In this document: piece after piece, positions 11,901 to 21,327 of the stretch
Numbering within the stretch: the first letter of the stretch is position 1
How the letters are laid out: each line of letters opens with the position of its first letter
Assembly (NCBI RefSeq): GCF_003589595.1
Contig: NW_020653409.1
Span: forward strand, 2,634,984-2,698,983
Direction: 5' to 3'
Origin: Hyposmocoma kahamanoa
Lineage: Eukaryota; Arthropoda; Insecta; Lepidoptera; Cosmopterigidae
DNA length: 64,000 nt
The notes under the pieces: model-generated
Told to the model about the DNA's origin: nothing
Database searches by the model: none
Seen by the model: only the letters and a program-made list of their open reading frames with translations
Made by a program: the position numbers and the translations under genes

Positions 11901-14900
11901 GAGAGATTATTCAGGAGATGGCTGTCATGGCCAAATTTTCTATTTATTTTAAATTTCTTATCAAGGGTGTTAATTTGCATGCATTACTTTAACAATATAG
12001 CTTTTTACCAAAGCTAATGTGTGAATATGAAGGAAATTGATATGAAATCAGCCTGCAAAATTTGCATATACAATCCATTCTTTGCATTTCAGTAATTTTG
12101 TGCTTTATGATACGAGATTGAGAAAATAAGGCGACGATAAGTAGAGCTAGCAAGAGCTTGGGTAGTGTGTTGTGCAATCACAGCGAGTATATAACCAGAA
12201 ATAGAGACGAAATAAGGGCCATCCATCCCTGGCAACTCATCAGGCAAATGGGCCTTATATCACACTTTTAAATATCAACTCTCGTTTGCACTTAAATCAC
12301 TAATTAGAAAGCTGAAATAGTACAGCGCCAACAACTTGTGACGGTGTGACCTCCTTACACCGTCATCTCACCTCTTTGTATCGCCTCTCTCCTCTTGTAT
12401 CTTATAATTTTTTTTATTTTACTTGTATTTAAATTTTAAATTTGAATTGTTTCATCTTCCTTCACTTTCTCATTTTGTTTTCGTACCACGGTCACTCCCA
12501 GCTCGACCGCCACAACAGTCAGAGCTGTTAATAAGCTAATCATGTGTAATAATTTATAAGTCTACACCCTTCATGTATCTATTTCTGTAATTCAGTTTCT
12601 CGGCCCATTTAGGGATTAAGTGCCTTAATAATAAAGTGTAGGGAGTGTTTTATACTGTTATCCGCTCACGCGATGCGCTCCTCCTACCGCAAAATGGCGG
12701 CTATTTGGTTTCGCAAATTAGAAAAGCATTCAGTTTAAATACAAGTTTTTATAAATATTTTTTTTTATTCTGCATTGCTAAATAAATACCCTCCGCACTA
12801 CCAACAAAAACATCTCAAATAAAATGCAGTAATACACCGCAAATCCTGCACTTAAAAAGCACTAATGAAATTTTTGGTGTACTTGGATAAATATGATAAT
12901 ATTCCGTTTGAGTGGTTCTAACGTTTACCATGAAATTACTCCTTAAAGTATAGTTTATAAACATTTATATTCAGGGTAAACTTAAAAAACGCTACTTACG
13001 GTATGTTTACAATAAATAAACACCGAAATCACCAGCCCAAACAATAACACACACGATTCTCGTGACGTATTTTTGAAGTTGTTTATTTTTTTAAATGACA
13101 GACCCAGGCATTAAAAACTTTATGGTTTGCTAGAGTAGTTACCGAAATAGCAATTAATATTAGTTCTTTTACCTGTTATAACTTCGATATCCGATAAATC
13201 GGTATAAAATCATCACCTCTAGGTGTGGTATGCGTCTACGGCTGCATGTATCGCGTGAGCGGATACCTTTATATTGTTACAGCCTTTCGTTAAACTTTAC
13301 TTCTTTAATAAATTTTGTGGACCGGAAGTTTCCCATTTCATTGCCGTGAACCTGTTCACGGCTAGTTAGGGTTACAACCCTTTCAAACTGACCCGTGTGT
13401 AAGTCTCTGTATATTCCAAAAATTTTCTGTATCTATTGTAACAAAGATAATATCTGTAACAATGGGGGCTGTTCCATTCGGTGGTGTGGGAGAAACAGCA
13501 AAACATTTAATTACAAAACAAACAGAATCACATTTCATCGGTAATTAAATATTTAATTTTTCAATTTTCGTCCATTACAGCAAAGCTCAAGTTAAACTGG
13601 ACAATTTGAATTGAAACAATTGACGATACTCGTCAATTGTTTCGAATTCGGACTGGCCAATCAGAGCGCGCGCAGTTGTCATGGTAATGATTAGGCAGAA
13701 TAGTTTTCAAACAAATTAAATGACATTTCGTCTCTATTTCTGGTTTATATACTCGATGAGCAATCATGACTTGGATGTTGATATATACAATTGTAATGTT
13801 GATGTGCAAAACCGTAAACTCACGGTCATTCTATTTAATTTTATTGAATAATTTGTGACTGTTGGCGCAGGTATTGGGTTATATTAATGTCGTGATATAT
13901 GAATGTTCGTATGCTTAATACGCGTGTTTGATTTGTCTGAAACTATAGGTGGAAACCTGTAAATAGCTTTATGTTTCTATTCCTGTTTTTATTTTTATTA
14001 TTTTATAATATCAAGTGACGGGACTAACAAGTCGTGCGCCTGATGGTAAGATACACGCCTGTCCATAACGGTTGCAGTGCCGCGCAGAGCTTTAAATCGC
14101 AAAGATTTGAGGGGCACTGCCACTGCGCCCGTCACCCTGAGACATAAGTTGACAAGTCCCATGTACCTGTAATTTCACCAGCACCCTTACCCTTGTAAAC
14201 CGGAACGCAGTAATACGCATTACATATACATTACTGCTTTGTGGCAGAAATAGGTAAGGATCTACTACTGCTAATTAAATGTTTTTGTTGGTTTTCCATG
14301 AATAAATAAATAAATATGTTATTCACGTAAATTCAAACAAATTGGTATACTCCAGACAGAAGCTAAAGGCAAAACTAAGAAACCTATTTCAATTAAATAT
14401 AATTTCATATAAACAAATAGAGTCTGTAGTTTCACGTATTTTACGTAGAAGTGCAAGTGACAAAACTATTTCTTTTTCAATTCAAAGGAACTGGATCGTG
14501 ACGACAATTGATCGGTTCACGGCAGCCGCCTTGTCGTATAACAGAATCGTTTGATGCACAGCCGAGGGCGCGGGGACCGAGAGGGGAGACCACACGTGCA
14601 GACAACAATAAATAAAACTAGACGACGATAGTAGCTGCGATTATTTGTCGTCACGTTTTTATCCAACGTTTTATTTATCGTCAGACGACTGTCGTTCTAG
14701 CTCTTCCCGTTGTCTCGACAGTCTGTCATCGTAACGTCAAAAAAGCCGTGAACGACAGTTAATTGTGTTGTAATGTGAACAACTTCATTTAAATATACAA
14801 GCCACAACACTTTAAACTGCACGGTTATCTATCGTCACGACATAATGGGAACGCGCTTTTACAATGTGCAGTTAGCACGACAGTAAAATGAAATATAGTT

Positions 14901-17900
14901 TACTGTTTGGGTAAAATTGTAAATTCTTCCCTCACCATGAAAGCAATTGGTCCATATCTCAAAGTGTTCCTTCCAGTTCTGCACGGCGTTGTCGTCGCAC
15001 AGAATGAGAATGGGTTTGTTCAGTGTGGGCCGCATGGCGTGGACGAATAGTACCACTTGGAGGCATTTGCCGTAGCCTGATGGGTCGTTCAGGATCACTC
15101 CTGGGTTTCTCTGTAAAAGTAAATAGAAGAAATTTTATTCAAATTAAACTTAAATGTGTATTTTAAGAAAGGCCTTGGCAGCCTAAGACTAAGAGTATCA
15201 GGGGGTCGATTCCGAATCTTACGATAACTCTGTTGTCAACCGATTCGATTAGACATCGTACGATTTCTTTTAATTTTTATTCGCAATAACCGAATCGAAC
15301 ATCACACGATCGTATTCGAAACCGAACCGAAATGACGTCACACCCGTACGATTACTCGAACTTCTCGACCGGCAAAGGCTACAAACGTTATTCAGAACAC
15401 TGTTATTGAAAGAAAGTTACCGAACGTCCTATTGTTTATAAAGCAAGAATGTAATATGGAAATCTCTTATATTTTAAATAAAGTCTGGATTTTGTTCAAT
15501 TTTATTAGTTTATTTTAATGTACGACTAATACATTCCTATATTTTAGGTTTTTAAAGTGTTAAAAATGTATATAAAAGGATTTTCATTTTTCTTATAATC
15601 TATTTATTAATAAGCGCTGTTGGATAACGATATCGTGTCCATAATCCGATCGAACGTTTAACTCGAATGTTCTGAAGACCTCGGAAAGCGCCCTTCGATT
15701 CGAGAACGATATCCAATCTAACGATTAAAAAAAAATTCAAAATATTTCATTGCTTCACTGTACGTGGCATCATTCAGGGGCTGATGTTTCCTTTTAAGCT
15801 TGATAGGGCCTGTGTTAGGAAACATCGCTCTTCTTTACAATTAATAATTAAACATTGCTCTTACATTAACCTTAATAAACTAAGACTAAATTAACCTATG
15901 TGTTACTTTGTGTGAGTTCATGTCCGTGATATATGCATGAAGTGTGTGTGAATGAGTGTTTGTGTGTGTAAATGAGTGTTTGTGTATGTATGTGTGTGCG
16001 TGTGTGTGTAAATGAGTGTTTGTGTATCGATTTCGGTTGAAATATCGAAGAAAATCCTTTTATGTACATTTTTAAGACTTTAAATTGCATTAAAATAACT
16101 TAATAAAATGGAACATAATCCAGACTTTATTCAAAATAATAAAAGATTTCCATATTACATTCTTGCTTTGCAAACAATAGGACGTTCGGTCACTTTCATT
16201 CGATAACTGAGTTCTGAATAACGTTGGTAGCCTTTGCTGGCCGAGAAGTTCGAGTAATCGTACGGGTGTTGTGAATATAAATGAAATGAAATCGTACGAT
16301 ATCAAATCGAATTGATCGACAAACTTATCGTAAGGTTTTGAATCGACCACCAATTCCGAATCCGAGAAATGACGGTCCGAAATGTCACGGATCATTTTAT
16401 CTCTAGGTGTACATGCAATATTCGAATCGAAGAATCACAACACTCGGGGAAAATGCGAAGTCCCCAACCCGTATTAGGCCAGCGTGGAGAGTGGCGGACT
16501 ATAGCTTAAAACCTTGCCTGTGAGGATACCCGTGCCCAACAGTGGGCTTGGTCCCCTCGTGTGTGATTTATACGTATAAATGGGTTAATGACGAGGATGT
16601 ATTTTAAAAACACGGAACAATTTTTTTTAAATCAAGTTTTATTATAGTATTGTAATATAAAGGCGTCAAAATGGGTGTATAATGTTTATCTATCACTGTA
16701 GATTGCCCTATTTGTAATTGTAAGGCATTCTAGTGGCGGATGTTCATAATAAGAGACACGACCGCACCCAGGAGTGTCGATTTTCATCTGTCCCACGGTT
16801 TTTTTTATATAATACCATGTGATTATTTACTATTGAGAGTTTTCTCTCACACTAGGTCTATGAATGACTAAGGCCTCGTGCAGCGTGGCGGCGATATTTC
16901 GCGACTGCGGTCGCACTTAATCGTCGTAAGTCGCTTGCGACTACTACTAGATGATCAATTAGGCTCAACTCACACTGGCGTCGCGTCCTGTTTTTCAATT
17001 ACAACGCATGGCGACGCGGGTAGTCGCGCGACGACGGCCGAATCAGTGTGGTCGGCATCTGACGCCTCACTGCGCGCAAGGAACGCACGGCGACGCGCGA
17101 TTCCATATTTGCATAACACAAATTTGTACCTTAATGATGGGAAAATAGAGATGAATATGCTATAGGCGAAAAACTTGACGCGTCGCGACGCTTCGACTCT
17201 GCGCCAGTAGAGTTGAGCCTAAGTCATTTCTAGTTAGTGTGGTGTCGTCAAACTTTGGCTTTTATGGAGAACTATCTTCGAAAATACCAAATTCCTTTTA
17301 ACACAGATTTTACTACATTTTTACATATTTTCGAGTTTTAATTAATTCTTTGACAGTAATTGTTTCGGACGAAGAACGGGAGCAGAACCCCCTGAACTGT
17401 GGTACTGTTGGGACCACAGTACAGTTGTAGCCCCTTTCCAACAAAGAAAAAAGAATCATCGAAATCGGTCCACAAATGTCGGAGGAATCGCGTAACAGAC
17501 ACACAAAAAAATACAGTCGAAATAAAAACCTCCTTCTTTTTAACAGACTTCAAACAAGGGGGACGTTCTTAATTTGACTGTTTTTCTTTTTAGTATGTAT
17601 GTTACGCATTTGTGAACCGATTTTGATGATTCTTTCTTTCCTTAGTCCCTAGTCCTTCAGTATTGGTCCCATTTGAATTTCAAGAAAATGTTCCATCTCT
17701 AATGGTGGCAAACTAGGGAATGAATCCGGTTTCGCGCACTTTCAGGTAACCGATTTCAATAAAACTTGGCAAATAGATGTAGTTCCACGAACTTTTAAGG
17801 TCGGTTTTATTTAGTACTCTGTACTGAGACTATTATTTTGAAGTCGGTTAATAAATAAATTTAAGAAATATTACCTTCTTGAACTGCCTGTAAAGGTATC

Positions 17901-18022
17901 GGATGCCGTCAAGCTGGTGCTGCGGCAGGAGCTGCGGTAGATCGATGTATATGTCCTGTTTGTCATCGCGGACGAGGTAGAGTCGCTCGTACGAGTCGCG
18001 GTCTATCATTCTCAGAACACTG
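8972..18022 (-). CDS. Degenerate SNF2-family ATPase-like protein, N-terminal lobe only (five exons; 5' end not included)
   Basis: Exons read on the minus strand are 18022-17875, 15110-14936, 11605-11415, 10408-10220 and 9910-8972. All have AG/GT borders and their phases join without a break; the stop is at 8972. The joined protein follows the order of an SNF2 N-terminal lobe. First comes a QLDGIRYLYRQF helix, then a P-loop-like NDPSGYGK (15066-15077 encodes GYGK), then motif Ia ending in VQNWKEHFEIW. Next is a Walker-B position reading VVVHDNHIAK (11487-11498), a motif III position reading VTSMN, and a final LIRR segment. Known SNF2 proteins have DEGH or DEAH and TGT at the last two motif positions, so catalytic residues are replaced. 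After LIRR the last exon runs about 310 residues of Asn/Ser/Glu/Lys-rich, probably disordered sequence with a Lys/Arg patch (KKRR) and a short Glu/Leu-rich C-terminus. No RecA2 lobe follows. The arrangement resembles ERCC6L2-type SNF2 proteins most, but I cannot name an orthologue. A nuclear role is inferred. Confidence 0.8.
10619..10735. repeat. Hairpin-forming inverted repeat with 46-bp arms
   Basis: Arms 10619-10664 and 10690-10735 are complementary with a single mismatch (T against C after AGTATCAGG). The loop is 25 bp. The arm reads TTATCACTAGTATCAGGTTT and on through CCACGGTATGACTT. It lies in an intron of the SNF2-like gene. ATT/AAT runs follow at 10736-10800. Confidence 0.9.
12181..13758. 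mobile_element. hAT-like non-autonomous element, copy 1, with nested insertions
   Basis: Left end CAGCGAGTATATAACCAGAA and right end, reverse complemented, CATCGAGTATATAAACCAGA. Flanks TGCAATCA (12173-12180) and AGCAATCA (13759-13766) fit an 8-bp duplication with one difference. Compared with the copy at 19283 it carries about 1.07 kb of extra sequence between roughly 12305 and 13380, including the MITE at 12659-13265. Confidence 0.7.
12659..13265. mobile_element. MITE with TATCCGCTCACGCGAT ends, nested
   Basis: A 607 bp segment begins TATCCGCTCACGCGATGCGC and ends with the reverse complement of TATCCGCTCACGCGATACAT. The interior is AT-rich and non-coding. No certain target duplication. It lies inside the hAT-like element at 12181. 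Confidence 0.65.
14009..14272 (-). repeat. Interspersed SINE-like repeat, family 1
   Basis: The plus strand reads TCAAGTGACGGGACTAACAA through AAGTTGACAAGTCCCATGTA to GTGGCAGAAATAGGTAAGGA, so the repeat is in reverse orientation. It lies in an intron of the SNF2-like gene. Confidence 0.7.
14480..14856. repeat. MITE copy related to 43665-44071, left end missing
   Basis: The shared stretch starts near GGATCGTGACGACAATTGAT and ends ACATAATGGGAACGCGC. Blocks such as CAGACGACTGTCGTTCTAGC and CGTGAACGACAGTTAAT match the other copy. It ends 80 bp before the SNF2-like exon at 14936. Confidence 0.65.
15201..16351. mobile_element. Large foldback element with about 255-310 bp inverted arms
   Basis: The left arm 15201-15512 and the right arm 16097-16351 are inverted copies. 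Shared blocks in order are GGTCGATTC, CTTACGATAA, ATCGTACGATTTC, CCCGTACGATTACTCGAACT, AGCAAGAATGTAATATGGAA and AATAAAGTCTGGATT. The right arm lacks about 55 bp. The 585 bp core holds a TG microsatellite. No transposase; the structure fits a foldback or long-TIR element. It lies between two exons of the SNF2-like gene. Confidence 0.75.
15940..16025. repeat. TG-rich microsatellite
   Basis: Irregular TGTG runs mixed with AAATGAGTGTTTGTG units, three times, lie inside the core of the foldback element. Confidence 0.8.
16440..16580 (+). repeat. SINE-like repeat, family 3 fragment
   Basis: It contains GAAGTCCCCAACCCGTATTA, GGCCAGCGTGGAGAGTGGCG and a GTATAAATGGGTTAATGACG tail. Confidence 0.55.
16959..17222. 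mobile_element. MITE, uninterrupted copy
   Basis: A 264 bp element has ends TTAGGCTCAACTCACACTGG and, reverse complemented, TTAGGCTCAACTCTACTGGC. The right end continues into GTCGAAGCGTCGCGACGCG. The left end lacks a 13 bp block that the other copy (50696) keeps. No target duplication is certain. Non-coding. Confidence 0.75.
17340..17870. repeat. Interspersed repeat with GGGGGTTCTGCTC end and AAGTCGGTTA end
   Basis: One end carries CAGTAATTGTTTCGGACGAA and GGAGCAGAACCCCCTGAAC, related to the MITE at 2928. The body has ACCTCCTTCTTTTTAACAGA, CAAACTAGGGAATGAATCCG and ends in TTTGAAGTCGGTTAATAAAT. Partial copies lie at 62100, 42240 and 50960. It ends 5 bp from the SNF2-like exon border at 17875, in its intron. 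Confidence 0.6.
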
Positions 18023-18029
18023 CTGGTGA

Positions 18030-19270
18030 TTAATAAGAAGTAATAGCACTATTACGAAATTTTAAAATTATGCATGTGTTAAAGAAATACTGACAACCTA
18101 GGTGGCCTAGGTTGGCGTTGTGGGTGCTATGTGAGCCGGACTCGGTTTAACTTCCCATTAGAACCAATTTGCGAAATGAACTAACTTAAATGGTTTTATC
18201 TGTTGGTCTGGGTGTTCGGGGTAATGACGGTCTGTTAAATTTGAAACCTCGTAACTCCGTTTTTGGACAAAATCCTTTTTTTACTCTTCAAGCGCAATTT
18301 TGTATGATAATGTATGAATATATATCTTTATTGTATTACTAAAAAAGGGCCTACAAATTCTATTTTAAGCTTTAATTATATAACAAGAGTTTCGAGCTTT
18401 AAATTTAGCTAATGCATTGCTTATGTAACACAATAAAAGCCATTGACATAACTTAAAACGTGAAATTCAGGCATATAATTTTGAACATTTACAATTATAA
18501 AAATGTGATTTTAACAACATGTGATTTTTATGTCGAGGCAATTGTGGCTGTAAGTACTATCACAGAAAAAATGTCAAATGTGGGTTACACCACAGGTTTT
18601 GTGCTGATAGCCTCAATTAGAAATGTAATTTATAACATTTTAATTACATAGAATTGATTAAAATAAATCTAATATTTAAAACACACATATACAAAACAAC
18701 ATAACCAAATGCCTTCAGAGCATTCCTAACCAGCGAAACCTTTTTCTTTCAATTTATTTCTTACTTAATATTTCAAGATTAGACTAATAACTATGTAGTC
18801 TATTCACCACATTAATTTCAAGTGTTAGTAATGTACAGTTGCGCCGAACCGTTTTCATAAATAATATATACAGTGGAAAGGGTGATAGATCGCTAATGAC
18901 ATGCTAATTTGTGTGTGGTATAATTGAGGAGCAACAAAACAAAAACTTGTTCACATTTTGACTTGTTTTTTAAAGCCAAACAGCAGATTTTGTATGTTTC
19001 TAGAATTGACTTTTTATTTGTAAGTCAATGGTTTCTAGGAATATTTTATCCAACCCGAACACCAATAGCAAAATCCGTGTTAAAAATATATTACAAATGC
19101 ATGAATTTGAACACGTTTCAATTAGACTAGACGAAATTAGAATGAAAATTTACCATTTTCTGTTCTAAAGCTTCTCAATTAATATAACTAATACTTAATG
19201 AGTTATGAGTCAATACAACCTTATCTCGAATTCAATGTTTTCCCATACTAATATGGTTCATTTTGCTAGG
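18030..19270. other. Intronic or upstream AT-rich DNA
   Basis: No exon with a conserved motif is seen. A repeat end (GGGTTACACCACAGGTTTTG then GCTGATAGCC) related to the MITE at 370 lies at 18580-18615. Confidence 0.45.
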
Positions 19271-19282
19271 GTTGAGTGACAG

Positions 19283-20458
19283 CATCGAGTATATAACCAG
19301 AAATAGAGATGAAATAAGGGCCATATATACCCGGTAACACATTAGCGATTCAGCTCTTATAAATATCAACTCCCGTTTGCATTGAAATATACGGGCTAAC
19401 TACTAACCTGTGTGTATGTCTCCATATATTCCAAAAAATATTCTGTATTTATTGTAATAAAGCCCTGCCATGATAACAATGCCGTGATGTTCTATTCGGT
19501 GGTGTGGGAAAAACAGCAAAATATGTAACATCTAAAAATTTACAAAACAAATGGAATCAAATTTCATTGGTAATTAAATGTCATTTTGTCATTTTCGTCC
19601 ATTATAGCAAAGCTTAAGTTAACTGGCTGATTTGAAGTGAACAGTGAAAGTGATCAGACAGTCAATTGTTTTCAATTCAGGGCCAGCCAATTGGAGCGCA
19701 GTTGTCACAGTAATGATATGGCAGAACAGTTTTCAAACAAATTAAATGACATTTGACAATGACAATGCCATCAAGCACTCATGGAGGTATGTATACAAAA
19801 CCACGTAACTCTTCAGTGGATTAAAGGACATAGCGGCTCACGTGGCTATGATGCAGCAGATGAACTAGCCAGGAAAGGGTCGGAGACGGACGCTGTAGGA
19901 CCAGAACCGATAGTGTCCCTCCCCTCCCAATGGTCCAGAACAACTATACACAAAGGTACAAAATCTTCACATAATAATACATGGACCACCCTTACGGTTT
20001 GTAGACAGGCGAGGGAAGCACTCCCAACGCTCAATGCCAGTCTATCTCGAATACTAATTAAACTTAAAAGGCAAGAGCTTCGCACTCTAACTGCCGCCCT
20101 AACAGGTCATGGTCCATATAATAAACACCTTTTCAATTTAGGTATCACAGACAGCCCTCTATGCAGAGCGTGCATGGAGGGGGAGGAAACGGCTGCGCAC
20201 ATCCTACTTCAGTGCTCCGGCGTGGCCAACTACAGGGCAAAATACCTTGGAGTGCCAAGGTCGCTCCCCGAAGTCTTCAGCAAACCAAGGAGGCTGCTGA
20301 GATTCCTGGAGGAGCTTGGGTGGCACGAGTAGGACCCTGCACCCACCACACGCAAAATAGGCGCTTTGTCGTCGAGTTGCGGATACCAGCCCGTTGCACC
20401 AAGTACCAAGTACCAAGTAAATGACATTTAGTCTCTATTTCTGGTTATATACTCGATG
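19283..20458. mobile_element. hAT-like non-autonomous element, copy 2, carrying a LINE insertion
   Basis: The ends CATCGAGTATATAACCAGAA match as inverted repeats over about 30 bp. Flanks AGTGACAG (19275-19282) and AGCGACAG (20459-20466) are 8-bp duplications with one difference. Without the LINE insert the element is about 500 bp and aligns with both outer parts of the copy at 12181-13758. No transposase is seen. Confidence 0.75.
19755..20418 (+). mobile_element. 5'-truncated LINE: RNase H and zinc-knuckle end of ORF2
   Basis: A 664 bp insertion is flanked by the perfect 11-bp duplication AAATGACATTT (19744-19754 and 20419-20429). The frame from 19781 to the stop near 20332 (183 residues) begins with an RNase H segment LQWIKGHSGSRGYDAADELA. 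It has a zinc knuckle CRACMEGEETAAHILLQC (C-x2-C-x8-H-x4-C) and ends LRFLEELGWHE. The 3' end is a short tandem tail of ACCAAGT units. Reverse transcriptase is lost by 5' truncation. RNase H with a C-terminal knuckle points to an R1/I/LOA-like group. Confidence 0.85.
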
Positions 20459-20884
20459 AGCGACAGGGACACTGGCTTTATTTCAGAATTTATTTTTTTA
20501 CAAACGAAATTAAAGCAATTTGAAAAACGCACATTGTATACTACTTATACATGTTCCAGTTAATCAGTTAATATAAAAAAAAAATCATTAGTATATTGTA
20601 AGTAAAAGTACCTAATGAATACAGCAGTGTTCTTGTAAAATTGAAAGGTAAGTTTTTATTAGGTAAATTTTTAGGAATTGTGTTTCCACACCATATACTA
20701 ATCAGTGAATATCTTCAATTTTGCTATATATTTTCCCAAGGTCATTTGAGGTTGTCTCGACCCCTAATATGTTTTAACAGACATGTTCAAACCTGTTACC
20801 ATAAGTTCATAAGTAATAATAATAATCTATAATCATATGTGGCAGAATAGACTCTTCCAAACTAAAGAGTGTTTATAGTATTAA

Positions 20885-21115
20885 ATTAATACAAATATAC
20901 AAATTTTGCACCCATTCATATCCCCGCACAGGTAAGCTCTGTATTCCATATGGCAAGGGCATGCACATAGACATCCACAAATTACACCCAAATTCATGAG
21001 ATAAATAAATGTAGGCCACACAAATATTTCTCCCGGCCCGGGAATCGAACCCGAGATCCCTCTCGAGCCTGGCAGATCAGCTTGGTGACCAACCAACTTG
21101 GGCCATGGAGGCACA
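20885..21115 (-). repeat. tRNA-derived SINE
   Basis: On the minus strand it has CATGGCCCAAGTTGGTTGGT (A-box side) and TCTCGGGTTCGATTCCCGGG (B-box). These are followed by a non-tRNA body with TTTGTGTGGCCTACATTTAT and GAATACAGAGCTTACCTGTG. The tRNA-like part lacks cloverleaf pairing, so I call it a SINE and not a tRNA gene. Confidence 0.75.
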
Positions 21116-21327
21116 TAAGTACTGAAATAAAGAAGTTAATTTTACAGGGAAATTGTGAATTAAATTGAAGAGTTATCGTCTATAACTATAGTCTATACGC
21201 CAAAATTAACAGAAACATAATAGCAATAGATACTTACAACTGATATGCAGTGTTAAATCGAGCAATTTAGGAAAGTAAGTTTTGATTCAATCTATTGAGA
21301 ATTGATAGCGTCATTATCAAAATATAC

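Noticed and set aside
16090..16395. 101-codon minus-strand frame
   Set aside because: It covers one arm of the foldback element and has no domain.
20885..21115. tRNA gene on the minus strand (A-box and B-box like motifs)
   Set aside because: The stem halves do not pair and the sequence runs on into a SINE body; it is tRNA-derived but not a tRNA gene.
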